This document shows, piece by piece, positions 43,747-52,449 of a stretch of 64,000 nt of DNA (its first letter is position 1; each line of letters starts with the position of its first letter). The stretch is from assembly GCF_003626695.1 (NCBI RefSeq), contig NZ_RBAH01000014.1, positions 150,280-214,279 of the forward strand. Reading direction: 5' to 3'. Source of the stretch: Paenibacillus ginsengarvi (GTDB lineage Bacteria; Bacillota; Bacilli; Paenibacillales; NBRC-103111). Made by a program: the position numbers and the translations under genes. Under the pieces are notes generated by a model. That model was not told the origin of the DNA. It made no database searches and saw nothing but the letters and a program-made list of their open reading frames with translations.

Positions 43747-44514
43747 TTACTGCTGCGGTTCAGCCGTTTCCGCCGGAACCGTCTGAATATTATACAAAGC
43801 TAGCCCGCCGCTTGCTTGGCTTGGATCGGCCTTCAGCGATGCGATCTCCTGCTTGTACAGATCAAGCTGATGCGCCAGCGCTTGCTTGATCGCCGCGCCG
43901 TCCTCGGACCGTGCCGCTTCGTCAAGCGCCTTCCAGCCATCCAGGAAAGCATTCGTCAGCGGCTTCGCCTCGCCACTTATGGATACGGCAGTGGCGGTCG
44001 CAATGCCCGGTATGCTCATCACCGTTACCCCAGCGGTTACGCCGTCTTTGATTTCAAACGGCGTCAAGGAAACGGTCCCGATCGGGGCCTCAGCCGTGTC
44101 GAGCGTAATCGTTTGGGCTGGCGTTAAGGTTACCGCCTCCCCGGATACCGATTCCAGCTTGAACGATACCATCCCGGCTTCGTCCGCATCGGCGGCCTGT
44201 GCGGCTCTGCTCAGCGTCACCGATTTGATGGATGCCATGCCCTCGCCATCGGCAGGCAGCCCGAACTTGTCCGACATCGCTTCGCGGTACTGCTCGAGCG
44301 TTTGTTTCCAATCGCTCACGGTTTCCGGCGCATACTTCTCGGCCAGCTTCACCGGGTCAGTTATGGCAACGGAGGATACCGCTACGTGGAGAGCGGCCGG
44401 CGCCGTGCTGACGGAGGCTTGCGATCCGGCATTCTCCGCAAACACCGAAGGACTGGCGATTGCCGAAAGCAAAGCGGTAGAAAGTGCGATTTTGCTGAAA
44501 AGTTTGTTTTTCAT
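43747..44514 (-). CDS. Secreted protein of unknown function
   Basis: A 255-residue protein with a clear signal peptide (MKNKLFSKIALSTALLSAIA, cleavage after SVFA). The mature part is acidic, Ala/Thr-rich and mostly beta, with an EKYAPETVSDWKQTLEQYREA helical segment and a C-terminal helix. No family was recognised. It is divergent from the response regulator gene, so it could be a target of that two-component system. An ATG one codon upstream is also possible. Confidence 0.7.
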   Translation of the reverse strand: MKNKLFSKIALSTALLSAIASPSVFAENAGSQASVSTAPAALHVAVSSVAITDPVKLAEKYAPETVSDWKQTLEQYREAMSDKFGLPADGEGMASIKSVTLSRAAQAADADEAGMVSFKLESVSGEAVTLTPAQTITLDTAEAPIGTVSLTPFEIKDGVTAGVTVMSIPGIATATAVSISGEAKPLTNAFLDGWKALDEAARSEDGAAIKQALAHQLDLYKQEIASLKADPSQASGGLALYNIQTVPAETAEPQQ

Positions 44515-44683
44515 CATGGATTAACACTCCTTTGGGTTGTTTGTCGCTTGCAGTTCCAAGTGTACAAACAAACTGTGGCAATCCATGTAATGGAATGTGG
44601 AAAAACGATGGCAGAACGCCCGTGCGCCGCTTGCTTTGGTACAATAAGTACGAACACGGAAATAACCTTGGAGGGTGACAAGG

Positions 44684-45427
44684 ATGAACGAGTACTGCAT
44701 AGCCGTCGTAGACGACGATCGACATATTCGCGAGCTGGTACAAGCTTATTTGCATAAGGAGCATTTCCGCACGGTTGGTCTATCCTGCGCCGAGGAAGCA
44801 TGGGAGCTATGGAAAACGACGCCACCGGATATGTGGGTGCTCGATATTATGCTGCCCGGCATGGACGGGTACGAATTTTGCAGACGCATCCGCTACGAAG
44901 CGGAGGTGCCCATCATTATGATTTCGGCCAGAGACACCGAGGTCGATAAAATACTCGGACTTGAGCTCGGGAGCGACGATTATATGGTGAAGCCGTTCAG
45001 CCCGCGCGAGCTAGTCGCCCGGGTGAAGCGTCACATTCACCGGACGTACAAGCTGAAGGCGGCGGAAGGCGGTAAGCGCGAAGAATCCCCGACTGCGGCG
45101 GCGCTGACGATAACAAACGGGCAACTGCAAGTAATGCCTGAGGCAAGACGCGTATTCTGGTGCGGAGACGAGGTGGACTTGACCTCGAAGGAGTTCGCTC
45201 TGCTGAAGGCGTTCGCCGAACGGCCGAACCGGGCGTTTACGCGGGACGAGCTGCTGACGATCGTCTGGGGCGACGATTATTTCGGCAGCGACCGCGCCGT
45301 CGACCATCTGCTGAAGCGGCTGCGCAAAAAAATCGGGCAGCTGCCGATCGAAGCGGTATGGGGGCACGGCTACCGGCTGCGCACGGAGGAAGGAGGGGTG
45401 GCGGATGAAGCTGTTCGTGCAGATTAA
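44684..45427 (+). CDS. Two-component response regulator, OmpR/PhoB family
   Basis: A 247-residue regulator. The receiver domain (about 1-120) has the acidic pair VDDDR, phospho-acceptor Asp in WVLDIMLPG (near residue 53), the switch threonine replaced by Ser in MISARD, and Lys in VKPF. The DNA-binding winged helix (about 150-245) has the usual LTSKEFALLKAFAERPNRAF and RAVDHLLKRLRKKIG. The ATG at 44684 follows GGAGGG; a GTG three codons earlier is less likely. It overlaps the kinase gene by 23 bases. Confidence 0.92.
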   Translation: MNEYCIAVVDDDRHIRELVQAYLHKEHFRTVGLSCAEEAWELWKTTPPDMWVLDIMLPGMDGYEFCRRIRYEAEVPIIMISARDTEVDKILGLELGSDDYMVKPFSPRELVARVKRHIHRTYKLKAAEGGKREESPTAAALTITNGQLQVMPEARRVFWCGDEVDLTSKEFALLKAFAERPNRAFTRDELLTIVWGDDYFGSDRAVDHLLKRLRKKIGQLPIEAVWGHGYRLRTEEGGVADEAVRAD

Positions 45428-46808
45428 TGTGGCGTTCGGCGTTTTGCTCGTTTTTATTTTGTCGGCCATCGCCGTTTTGTTTCATTTTGTACTGCTGGAT
45501 CACTTTATTACCGTCCAGAAAAACGATATGCAGCAGGCCAGCGCGACGATTTCCACGCATATGCAGGCCGACAGCGTGGCCATGTCCGGCGTAACCGGTG
45601 CAGCCAGCGTAGCCAACGTAACCAGCGTGACCACCCAGCCGAGTGCCGCCGCGGTCGCCATATCGCCGATCACGGCGACGCTTACTCCGGTGCTTGGCTT
45701 CGATGCGGTCATCACCGATAATGACTCCAACATCGTGTACAGTACGCTTCCCGCTTCTACCTTACACATAACCGCGCAAAAGCTGGACAACGTCTCCGGC
45801 GTGCAAATCGTACAGGAAGGCAAGGACGAACGATTTCTCGTCGCCTCGAAAACGATCGACGCCGGCATGCTGACGCTGTTTACGCCAATGAGCAAAATCC
45901 AGGCGATCGAGAAATCCCTGCTCGGACGGCTGCTCGTCGTTCTTTGTATCGGAGGCGCGCTCGTGTTCCTGCTCAGCCTCGTCATTACGAGAAAGCTGAT
46001 CAAGCCGCTCATGCAGCTGCAAGGCGAGCTGCGCAAGGTGGAAAACCGCCGGTTTTCCGAAGTGAAGCGGATCCGGGCCGGCGGGGAAATCGGCGTCGTT
46101 GCGGAAACGGTGTACGACATGGCGGAGGAACTGGAGAAATATAACCGGATTCAGAAGCAGTTTATCCAAAATGCGTCGCACGAGCTGAAAACCCCGCTCA
46201 TGTCGATAGCCGGGTACGCCGAAGGCATACGCGACGGCATCTTCGAAGGCGAAGACGTCCGCAAAGGGCTGGACGTTATTATTAGCGAAAGCGGCCGGCT
46301 GAAAAATATCGTTACCGAAATGACGCTGCTCGCCAAGCTGGACGGCGAGGAGCATATTTTCCGGATGGACGCGGTCCCGATAGCCGAGATGATTACGGAA
46401 ACGATCGAACGGATTAATCCGCTGCTCGTCCGAAACGGGCTGGCGGTAGAGGTGGACTACAGCGACGAAGCGGCTCGCCGGACAGTAATCCGGGCCGACC
46501 GGGACAAGCTGCTTCAGGCGCTGCTGAATGTCGTATCGAATGCGACGCGTTATGCGCGCAAGGAGATTCGAATCCGGATCAGCCGCGGCAAAAAACAGAT
46601 CGACATTTCCATTACGGACGACGGCGACGGCATCCCGAGCAGCCTGCTGCCGCATCTGTTCCACCGTTTCGTCAAAGGCAAGGACGGCGAAACCGGACTC
46701 GGACTCGCCATATCCCGTGCCATTGTAGAGCGGTGCGGCGGCTGTATCGCGGCACGCAATCACGAGACGGGCGGAGCCGACGTATCGATGCGTTTTCCGG
46801 CTGCATAG
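45405..46808 (+). CDS. Sensor histidine kinase
   Basis: A 467-residue kinase: transmembrane helix 1 (about 9-29), extracytoplasmic sensor (about 30-170, Ala/Thr/Val-rich near the start), transmembrane helix 2 (about 172-195), HAMP linker, phospho-acceptor H box ASHELKTP (near 259), N box NVVSNATRYA (near 375), and G boxes DDGDGIPSS and GLGLAISRAI. All catalytic motifs are present. It pairs with the overlapping response regulator. Its last 50 bases recur as a degenerate fragment at about 49683. Confidence 0.92.
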   Translation: MKLFVQINVAFGVLLVFILSAIAVLFHFVLLDHFITVQKNDMQQASATISTHMQADSVAMSGVTGAASVANVTSVTTQPSAAAVAISPITATLTPVLGFDAVITDNDSNIVYSTLPASTLHITAQKLDNVSGVQIVQEGKDERFLVASKTIDAGMLTLFTPMSKIQAIEKSLLGRLLVVLCIGGALVFLLSLVITRKLIKPLMQLQGELRKVENRRFSEVKRIRAGGEIGVVAETVYDMAEELEKYNRIQKQFIQNASHELKTPLMSIAGYAEGIRDGIFEGEDVRKGLDVIISESGRLKNIVTEMTLLAKLDGEEHIFRMDAVPIAEMITETIERINPLLVRNGLAVEVDYSDEAARRTVIRADRDKLLQALLNVVSNATRYARKEIRIRISRGKKQIDISITDDGDGIPSSLLPHLFHRFVKGKDGETGLGLAISRAIVERCGGCIAARNHETGGADVSMRFPAA

Positions 46809-46921
46809 GTGAGTGGTTCACGCGATGCAAACAGCCGATTCAGCTTCAGCATTAGCCGCGATCCAGAAGCACTATTTAATAGCAATACTGGAAGTTTAGA
46901 AACACCAAGTACAGTTAAATC

Positions 46922-48190
46922 TTAGGGAGCATTAGCTGAACGAAGTAACTGCCTGCCCTCGGTCTGAATTTGCTCCAAAGCTTCATCGGGCAATAGCTTG
47001 CCTTTTAGAACCGCATCCGCCTTCAGATTAATCAGCTTACTTAGGTCGGCTGCATAATTCGCAGGGAGTTCATTTCTACGTATATTTTCATACGTTCCGA
47101 ACGTATCCATGTTCAGCCTGTAGAACGGCTCCAGCGATACGCCGGACTTTTCCTTACTATATTTGGATACTCGCGAAGATAACGATTGAAATTGCAATTG
47201 GGCAACGGCGTCTCCATTCACAAATCTCAGGATTTGCCAGGCGAGATCCGGAGAGGGAGATTGGGCATAGATGGAATAAATATTATCCAATCTGATCGAA
47301 TGGCTAATCCCGCGATCCTGAGAGAAAGAAGGCCTTGTAACGATGCTCCAATTGATGCCGCTCCCTTTCTCTTTTAGTGTAGTTATGTAATTGGTGTCCT
47401 CCAAAGTCATCGCCACGTTGCCTGTAAGAAATTGATCCGTGACGTTCGTATCGACAATTCCTTTCTTGTTCCAGTCCATGATGGATTGAAACAATCGCCG
47501 CATAGGCTCTGTATTCATTTGCAAGTTTTTCATCGACGTATCGTAGTAGCTGAGATGCTCAGCCTGGGCAAACAAAAATAGTTGGCCGGAGATCGTCCCA
47601 TAATATCGAAAGCCGAAGATTTTCGTATCCCCTTCTCTGGTCGGAAATCGTGCGGCCAGCCGGTACAACTCCTCCCAGCTCATCTGATCGGTCGGATAAG
47701 GAATGCCGAATTTGTTAAACAAATCGATATTGTAATAAATAGCGGTGCTATTAAACACGGGAGCCAAACCGAATACGCCGCCACCGCTAATTTCCTTCAG
47801 GTAATGGACTATGGGAGTATGCATCTGCTCAAGCTCGAATGAATCCTGTTTGATTCGGGTGCTTAAGTCCAACAAGGAACCCTGTTCCAGCATCTTAACG
47901 TAGATCTCGGGCTTATCAAACATGACAATATCCGGTTTCGACCGGTCGATCTGTTCCATAACCTGATCTGGGGTGCCGGGCGCCACGTTAACAACATCGA
48001 AGATGACGTTTGGGAAATGGAGCGGCAATATCCTACCGGCTGTTCCATAGTAGCCAAACGAATTCATCATCGCAATTTTCAATACTCCAGAAAGTTTGTC
48101 TGGTTCCGGCTTGCTGCCAGAGCAAGAAGCGAGGAGAAGAGCCGTAAGGATTAACATACCGAACAGGCGGATGCGTTTTATTCTACTCAT
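46922..48190 (-). CDS. Solute-binding lipoprotein, family 1 type (second of pair)
   Basis: A 422-residue lipoprotein with lipobox LLASC (Cys near residue 24) after a basic start. The mature region keeps the binding-protein landmarks IYYNIDLFNKFGIPYPTDQM and a C-terminal region. The ATG at 48190 has GGGAGG upstream and overlaps the stop of the preceding lipoprotein by 8 bases (ATGAGTAG). A longer open frame upstream overlaps that gene. The sequence is visibly more AT-rich than its neighbours. No transporter membrane gene adjoins. Confidence 0.85.
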   Translation of the reverse strand: MSRIKRIRLFGMLILTALLLASCSGSKPEPDKLSGVLKIAMMNSFGYYGTAGRILPLHFPNVIFDVVNVAPGTPDQVMEQIDRSKPDIVMFDKPEIYVKMLEQGSLLDLSTRIKQDSFELEQMHTPIVHYLKEISGGGVFGLAPVFNSTAIYYNIDLFNKFGIPYPTDQMSWEELYRLAARFPTREGDTKIFGFRYYGTISGQLFLFAQAEHLSYYDTSMKNLQMNTEPMRRLFQSIMDWNKKGIVDTNVTDQFLTGNVAMTLEDTNYITTLKEKGSGINWSIVTRPSFSQDRGISHSIRLDNIYSIYAQSPSPDLAWQILRFVNGDAVAQLQFQSLSSRVSKYSKEKSGVSLEPFYRLNMDTFGTYENIRRNELPANYAADLSKLINLKADAVLKGKLLPDEALEQIQTEGRQLLRSANAP

Positions 48191-49544
48191 CTTTTGCCTC
48201 CCGATCTTGCAGCAACAGAGCGTTCCCCTGTTCCTGAATGATGCGCAAAGCGTCTGAAACCGACAATTTGTTGTCCAGCAGGTCGGGAAACAGTTGTTCG
48301 ACAAGCTTGTTAACCCCGGCAGGCGTTTGCGCTTCTGCCACGCCCTTCTCCTCTGTCTCCAATGTGTAAAAGGCCTCGAAATTTTTGGACTGCGGGTATA
48401 CGATATTTTTCATTCTGACAGGCAGCCTATTGAATAATAGGCCGTATATGCTCGCATTCGTTTTCTCCACCTGATCGCTGTGTAGTAGTTCGATTGCGTT
48501 CCAGCTTTCTTCGGCGAGAGAAGTTCCTGAAGATATGGCATGAATGGTTTGAAAGTTTACATATTCGGAAGGTATCGGACCACCATGGCTTGGCAAGGAA
48601 ACGAGATCCCAGTTCATATCGGGTTGAAGCCGCTTAATATCATTAATAAGCAACGGCGAATCGATGGTCATAGCCGCTTTACCGTTTGCAAACAGACTGC
48701 TTTTTCGGGCTTCCTCGATAACCGCCTCGTAATTTTTTCTCCATTCGTTGTTTTGCAATTGTGTTTCCAGTAATGACGCGTCAAACATCGCTCCCGAGCG
48801 ATATGCGTCAATAACGGTGGTGAATGCCTTTTCCCAGGCAGAAGTTTGAATCGTCATGCTACGACCGGCGGCATCCGTCCATTGCAAGCCTTCCATATTC
48901 CCCACATAACGCAAAAAACTTCTTGGGGTCGTATTTTTCATATAAAATCCGACGATCGGCTCCCCGTTTCCTTGCTGCGCAAACCGATATGCCAAATCAA
49001 ACACATCCTTAAAGCTCATGCCATTGCGCGGATATTCGATTTTCAATTTGTCGAACAGATCTTTATTGTAATATAACGCGTTCGTTGAAAATGAAGGAGG
49101 CAAGCCGTATACGTTCCCTTGTCCTTTGTCGCGGAAAAGTTTGGTTACAAGGGGGGCATACTGGTCGAGATCGAACCGATGCTTCGCGATGTACGGATCC
49201 AGAGCAAGCAAATAACCTCCCTGAATCAACGCGTCGAACAAGCCCGGAATAGGCAAAATCGTAATAATATCCGGTTTATGCATATTCATAAACTCGATAT
49301 AGGATTTTATCGTCTGTTTACCCGGCTGCATCAGTTCCGAGTAGGGAACGATCTCTATTTTTAATTCGGGAAATTTATATTCCACTATATTCGCATACTC
49401 GCGACGGTAATTTTCCTCATTCAGAAACATCAGCTTGACAACTTTTTGTTGCTCGGGAGCTTTCGTTTGATCACAGCCCGTTAAGACGGTCGGGGCTAGA
49501 AGCCCTATACATAGCATCGTTGCACAAACGTGCGCCTTTTTCAT
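48183..49544 (-). CDS. Solute-binding lipoprotein, family 1 type (first of pair)
   Basis: A 453-residue lipoprotein; lipobox VLTGC near residue 24. The body has ALYYNKDLFDKLKIEYPRNG and a Trp-rich ligand region (MNWDLVSLPSHGGPIPSEY). It is a distant relative of the following lipoprotein, and the 8-base overlap argues that both are made from one message and perhaps act together. Both differ strongly in composition from the flanking two-component and manganese genes. Confidence 0.85.
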   Translation of the reverse strand: MKKAHVCATMLCIGLLAPTVLTGCDQTKAPEQQKVVKLMFLNEENYRREYANIVEYKFPELKIEIVPYSELMQPGKQTIKSYIEFMNMHKPDIITILPIPGLFDALIQGGYLLALDPYIAKHRFDLDQYAPLVTKLFRDKGQGNVYGLPPSFSTNALYYNKDLFDKLKIEYPRNGMSFKDVFDLAYRFAQQGNGEPIVGFYMKNTTPRSFLRYVGNMEGLQWTDAAGRSMTIQTSAWEKAFTTVIDAYRSGAMFDASLLETQLQNNEWRKNYEAVIEEARKSSLFANGKAAMTIDSPLLINDIKRLQPDMNWDLVSLPSHGGPIPSEYVNFQTIHAISSGTSLAEESWNAIELLHSDQVEKTNASIYGLLFNRLPVRMKNIVYPQSKNFEAFYTLETEEKGVAEAQTPAGVNKLVEQLFPDLLDNKLSVSDALRIIQEQGNALLLQDREAKDE

Positions 49545-49682
49545 TAAAATCCTCCGCTAGTTTGTTGCATAATGTCATCGATAAAACCCAGATAACATTT
49601 CAGATACAAAAGTGAAGTAGAAACCTTACTTTTCAATTTTATATGGATATTGAATATTTTTCCAGTAGATTGTTTTTATCCA

Positions 49683-49743
49683 ACTCGGACTCGCCATATC
49701 TCGCGCCATTGTGGAGCGGTGCGACGGCTGTTCGGCCGCATAG
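49683..49743 (+). pseudogene. 3' remnant of a sensor histidine kinase gene
   Basis: Sixty bases repeat the 3' end of the kinase gene at 46697-46808: LGLAISRAIVERC is encoded in frame, then an internal deletion leads to a short tail and TAG. About 44 of the first 48 bases are identical. There is no upstream coding part. It is the same strand as the intact kinase. Confidence 0.75.
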
Positions 49744-49759
49744 ATAAGCGAGGTTCTTG

Positions 49760-49820
49760 ACGCAACAAAGACGCCTTCATCACCGCTCGCCGGAGTCGGT
49801 GTGAAGGCGTCTTGTTGCGT
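49760..49820. terminator. Long hairpin after the mnt operon
   Basis: CGCAACAAGACGCCTTCA and its complement form a stem of about 22 bp around a 10-base loop. A T run is lacking, so it is terminator-like only. Confidence 0.55.
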
Positions 49821-49830
49821 AACGATGAGA

Positions 49831-50712
49831 TTAAGCCGCCACTTGCGCGCGGCGCTGACGGAGCAATTTCCGCACGACGCCGTGGGTCGGGCTGAACAGG
49901 AAGGCGAGCACGAACAGCACCCCGACCGTCGCCACCATGCAGCCGGCAATCGAAGCGTCGAGCGAATCGGCGACGAAATAACCGATCACCGAGGCAGCGA
50001 CTCCGATCAGGACGCTCAGCGTTATCATGACGCCGAGCCGCTCGGTCAGCAAATACGCCGTAGCCGCAGGCACGATCAGCATGCCGACGACAAGGATGGC
50101 GCCGACGCTCTCGAACGAAGCGACAGTCGTAACCGAGACGAGGCCCATGAGCAGGTAGTGAAACAACGCCACGGGGATGCCTACAGCGGCGGCCATCGCC
50201 GGATCGAACGCACACAGCTTGAATTGCTTGTAGAACAAGCCGAGAACGACGGCGCTCAGCAGCAGCACCGTACCGACCATCCAGACCGCCTTCGGCAGCT
50301 CCAGCCAAGCCGGGCCGAGCGTGTCGAGACCGACGAAGGCGATCTCGCCGTACAGGACGCAGTCCAGATCGAGATCGACCTTGCTTGCAAACATGCTGAC
50401 GAGCAGCACGCCGGCGGAAAATAAAGCCGTAAACACAACGCCGATCGAAGCGTCGGATTGCACCCCGCCTTGCTGGAACAGCTGGATCAGAAAGACGGTG
50501 ACAAGTCCGATCGCGGCCGCGCCGAACAGCATCGCGACCGAGTCGCGGGTGCCGCTGATCAGGAAAGCGATAACGATGCCCGGCAGCACCGAATGGCTGA
50601 TCGCATCGCCGATCATCGACATGCGCCGCAGTACGAGGAAGCTGCCCAGCAAGCCGCAGGCGGCCGCTACCAAGGCGCCTGTCGTCAGTATCCATACGTC
50701 GTTCATATTCAT
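49831..50712 (-). CDS. mntD: Manganese ABC transporter permease MntD
   Basis: A 293-residue membrane protein of the ABC-3 metal permease family with about eight transmembrane helices, including FLVLRRMSMIGDAISHSVLPG near the N terminus (the conserved His-bearing helix) and MLIVPAATAYLL. It is the second permease in the order lipoprotein-ATPase-permease-permease, as in the B. subtilis mntABCD operon. The start overlaps the upstream gene by 4 bases. Confidence 0.8.
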   Translation of the reverse strand: MNMNDVWILTTGALVAAACGLLGSFLVLRRMSMIGDAISHSVLPGIVIAFLISGTRDSVAMLFGAAAIGLVTVFLIQLFQQGGVQSDASIGVVFTALFSAGVLLVSMFASKVDLDLDCVLYGEIAFVGLDTLGPAWLELPKAVWMVGTVLLLSAVVLGLFYKQFKLCAFDPAMAAAVGIPVALFHYLLMGLVSVTTVASFESVGAILVVGMLIVPAATAYLLTERLGVMITLSVLIGVAASVIGYFVADSLDASIAGCMVATVGVLFVLAFLFSPTHGVVRKLLRQRRAQVAA

Positions 50713-51644
50713 GCCGTTCCCCCCCGCTGCGCCTGCCGCGCTTCATATTCGGCGTTCGCCGCACGTTTCACCGATGCTCGCAGCAGCAGCTTCGACACGA
50801 CGCCGCGCTTCGGCGCGAACAGCACCGACAGCACGAACACGCCGGTTGCAGCCAGTACACTAAGCGGTCCGGTCGGCAAATTGTCGTCCAATGTGCTGAG
50901 CAGCGTGCCGATCATGCCGCTAAAAGCCCCGAATAAACCGGAAAGCACGACCATAACGCCGAGCCGCTCCGTCCAATATCTGGCCGAAACGGCCGGTGTG
51001 ATGAGCATCGCCGCCATCAGCACGACGCCTACCGCCTGAATGCCGACGACTACGGCGACCACGATCAGAAACATCATCAGTTGGTCGAGGACGGCTACAG
51101 GCAGCCCGAGTCCTCTGGCGAAGCCAGGATCGAAGCTGAGCAGCTTGAACTCTTTGTACAACAGGGCGCATAAGCCGGTAAGCACGACCGAAACGATCGC
51201 CATCGTCATCACGTCCGTCATGACCATGCCCGCCGCCTGCCCGAACAAAAATTTATCGAGCCCGCTCTGATTGCCGCTGTCGCTATGCTGGATTTGCGTC
51301 AGCAGCACGATGCCGAAGCCGAAAAAGACGGATAGTACGATGCCGAGCGCCGCGTCCTGCTTGATGCGGGAATGGCGCGTCACGTAACCGATGCCGAAGG
51401 TCGCGATCAATCCGGCGATCGCCGCGCCGATCAGGAAGAAGAAAATCGATTTGGAGCCGGTCAGCATGAAGGCAATGCATATTCCGGGGAGCGCGGCGTG
51501 CGCCAGCGTGTCTCCCATCAGGCTCATTTTACGCAAATAAGCGAAGCTGCCGAGAATGCCGCTGCTCAGCCCAAGCAGCACCGACGCCGTTAAAATCCAG
51601 CGGACGTTCGGGTCTTGCAGCAGTACGATCAATTTGCTTATCAT
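50709..51644 (-). CDS. mntC: Manganese ABC transporter permease MntC
   Basis: A 311-residue ABC-3 permease with the signature GSFAYLRKMSLMGDTLAHAALPG near residue 30 (shown here as GSFAYLRKMS...HAALPG) and about eight membrane segments. It forms a heterodimer with MntD. The ATG overlaps the ATPase gene stop by 4 bases. The C terminus is longer and charged compared with MntD. Confidence 0.8.
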   Translation of the reverse strand: MISKLIVLLQDPNVRWILTASVLLGLSSGILGSFAYLRKMSLMGDTLAHAALPGICIAFMLTGSKSIFFFLIGAAIAGLIATFGIGYVTRHSRIKQDAALGIVLSVFFGFGIVLLTQIQHSDSGNQSGLDKFLFGQAAGMVMTDVMTMAIVSVVLTGLCALLYKEFKLLSFDPGFARGLGLPVAVLDQLMMFLIVVAVVVGIQAVGVVLMAAMLITPAVSARYWTERLGVMVVLSGLFGAFSGMIGTLLSTLDDNLPTGPLSVLAATGVFVLSVLFAPKRGVVSKLLLRASVKRAANAEYEARQAQRGGTA

Positions 51645-52417
51645 AGGCGATCACCCGATGTCACCAGATCTCCCGGAGATTTCTCCAGAACCGCGAGACG
51701 GCCGCCGTATGCGATCTGGAGATTGGCCGCCGTAAAGACGCTCTCCGTCGGGCCGATATCGATCAAGCGCTCGTTCAGCAGCATGACCCAATCGAAATAT
51801 TCTTTGACCGTGGACAAATCGTGGTGAACGACGAGCACCGTCTTCCCCTGCTTTTTCAGCTCGTTCAGCAGCGTAATGATCGCCTTTTCCGTAGCGGCAT
51901 CGACGCCGACGAACGGTTCATCCATCAAATACAGCTTCGCATCCTGGGCGAGCGCCCGGGCGAGAAAAATACGCTGCTGCTGGCCGCCCGACAGCTGGCT
52001 GATTTGCCGCCCTGCGTAGTCGGCCATGCCGACCTTCTCCAGGCATTCCATGGCGATGCGCTTCTCATGGGCGCCCGGCCGTTTAAACCAGCCCAAGTGT
52101 CCGTATCGGCCCATCGTTACGACATCTAGCGCGCTTGTCGGAAAATCCCAGTCTACCGATTCGCGCTGCGGCACATAACCGATCAGCCGGCGCTGCTGCG
52201 TGTAGGGCTTGCCATAAATGAGCACCTCGCCGCGCGCCTTCGGAATCAAGCCCAGCGACGCCTTGATCAGCGTAGACTTGCCCGCCCCGTTCGGCCCCAC
52301 GATCCCGATCAGCTTCCCTTCCGGCACCTCGAACGTCACGTCGCTCAGCACCGGCTTTCGTTGATAAGCGACCGTCAAACCATTCACCGCAAACGGACTT
52401 CCCTTGTTCTCTCTCAT
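51641..52417 (-). CDS. mntB: Manganese ABC transporter ATP-binding protein MntB
   Basis: A 258-residue ATPase with Walker A GPNGAGKST, signature LSGGQQQRI, Walker B YLMDEPFVGVDAAT and the switch His in VVHHDLSTV. The metal-type ATPase has the characteristic sequence YVPQRESVDWDFP. It energises MntC/MntD import of manganese delivered by MntA. Confidence 0.87.
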   Translation of the reverse strand: MRENKGSPFAVNGLTVAYQRKPVLSDVTFEVPEGKLIGIVGPNGAGKSTLIKASLGLIPKARGEVLIYGKPYTQQRRLIGYVPQRESVDWDFPTSALDVVTMGRYGHLGWFKRPGAHEKRIAMECLEKVGMADYAGRQISQLSGGQQQRIFLARALAQDAKLYLMDEPFVGVDAATEKAIITLLNELKKQGKTVLVVHHDLSTVKEYFDWVMLLNERLIDIGPTESVFTAANLQIAYGGRLAVLEKSPGDLVTSGDRL

Positions 52418-52449
52418 CTGACTTTCTCTCCCTTCCGTTATTTGCCCGT

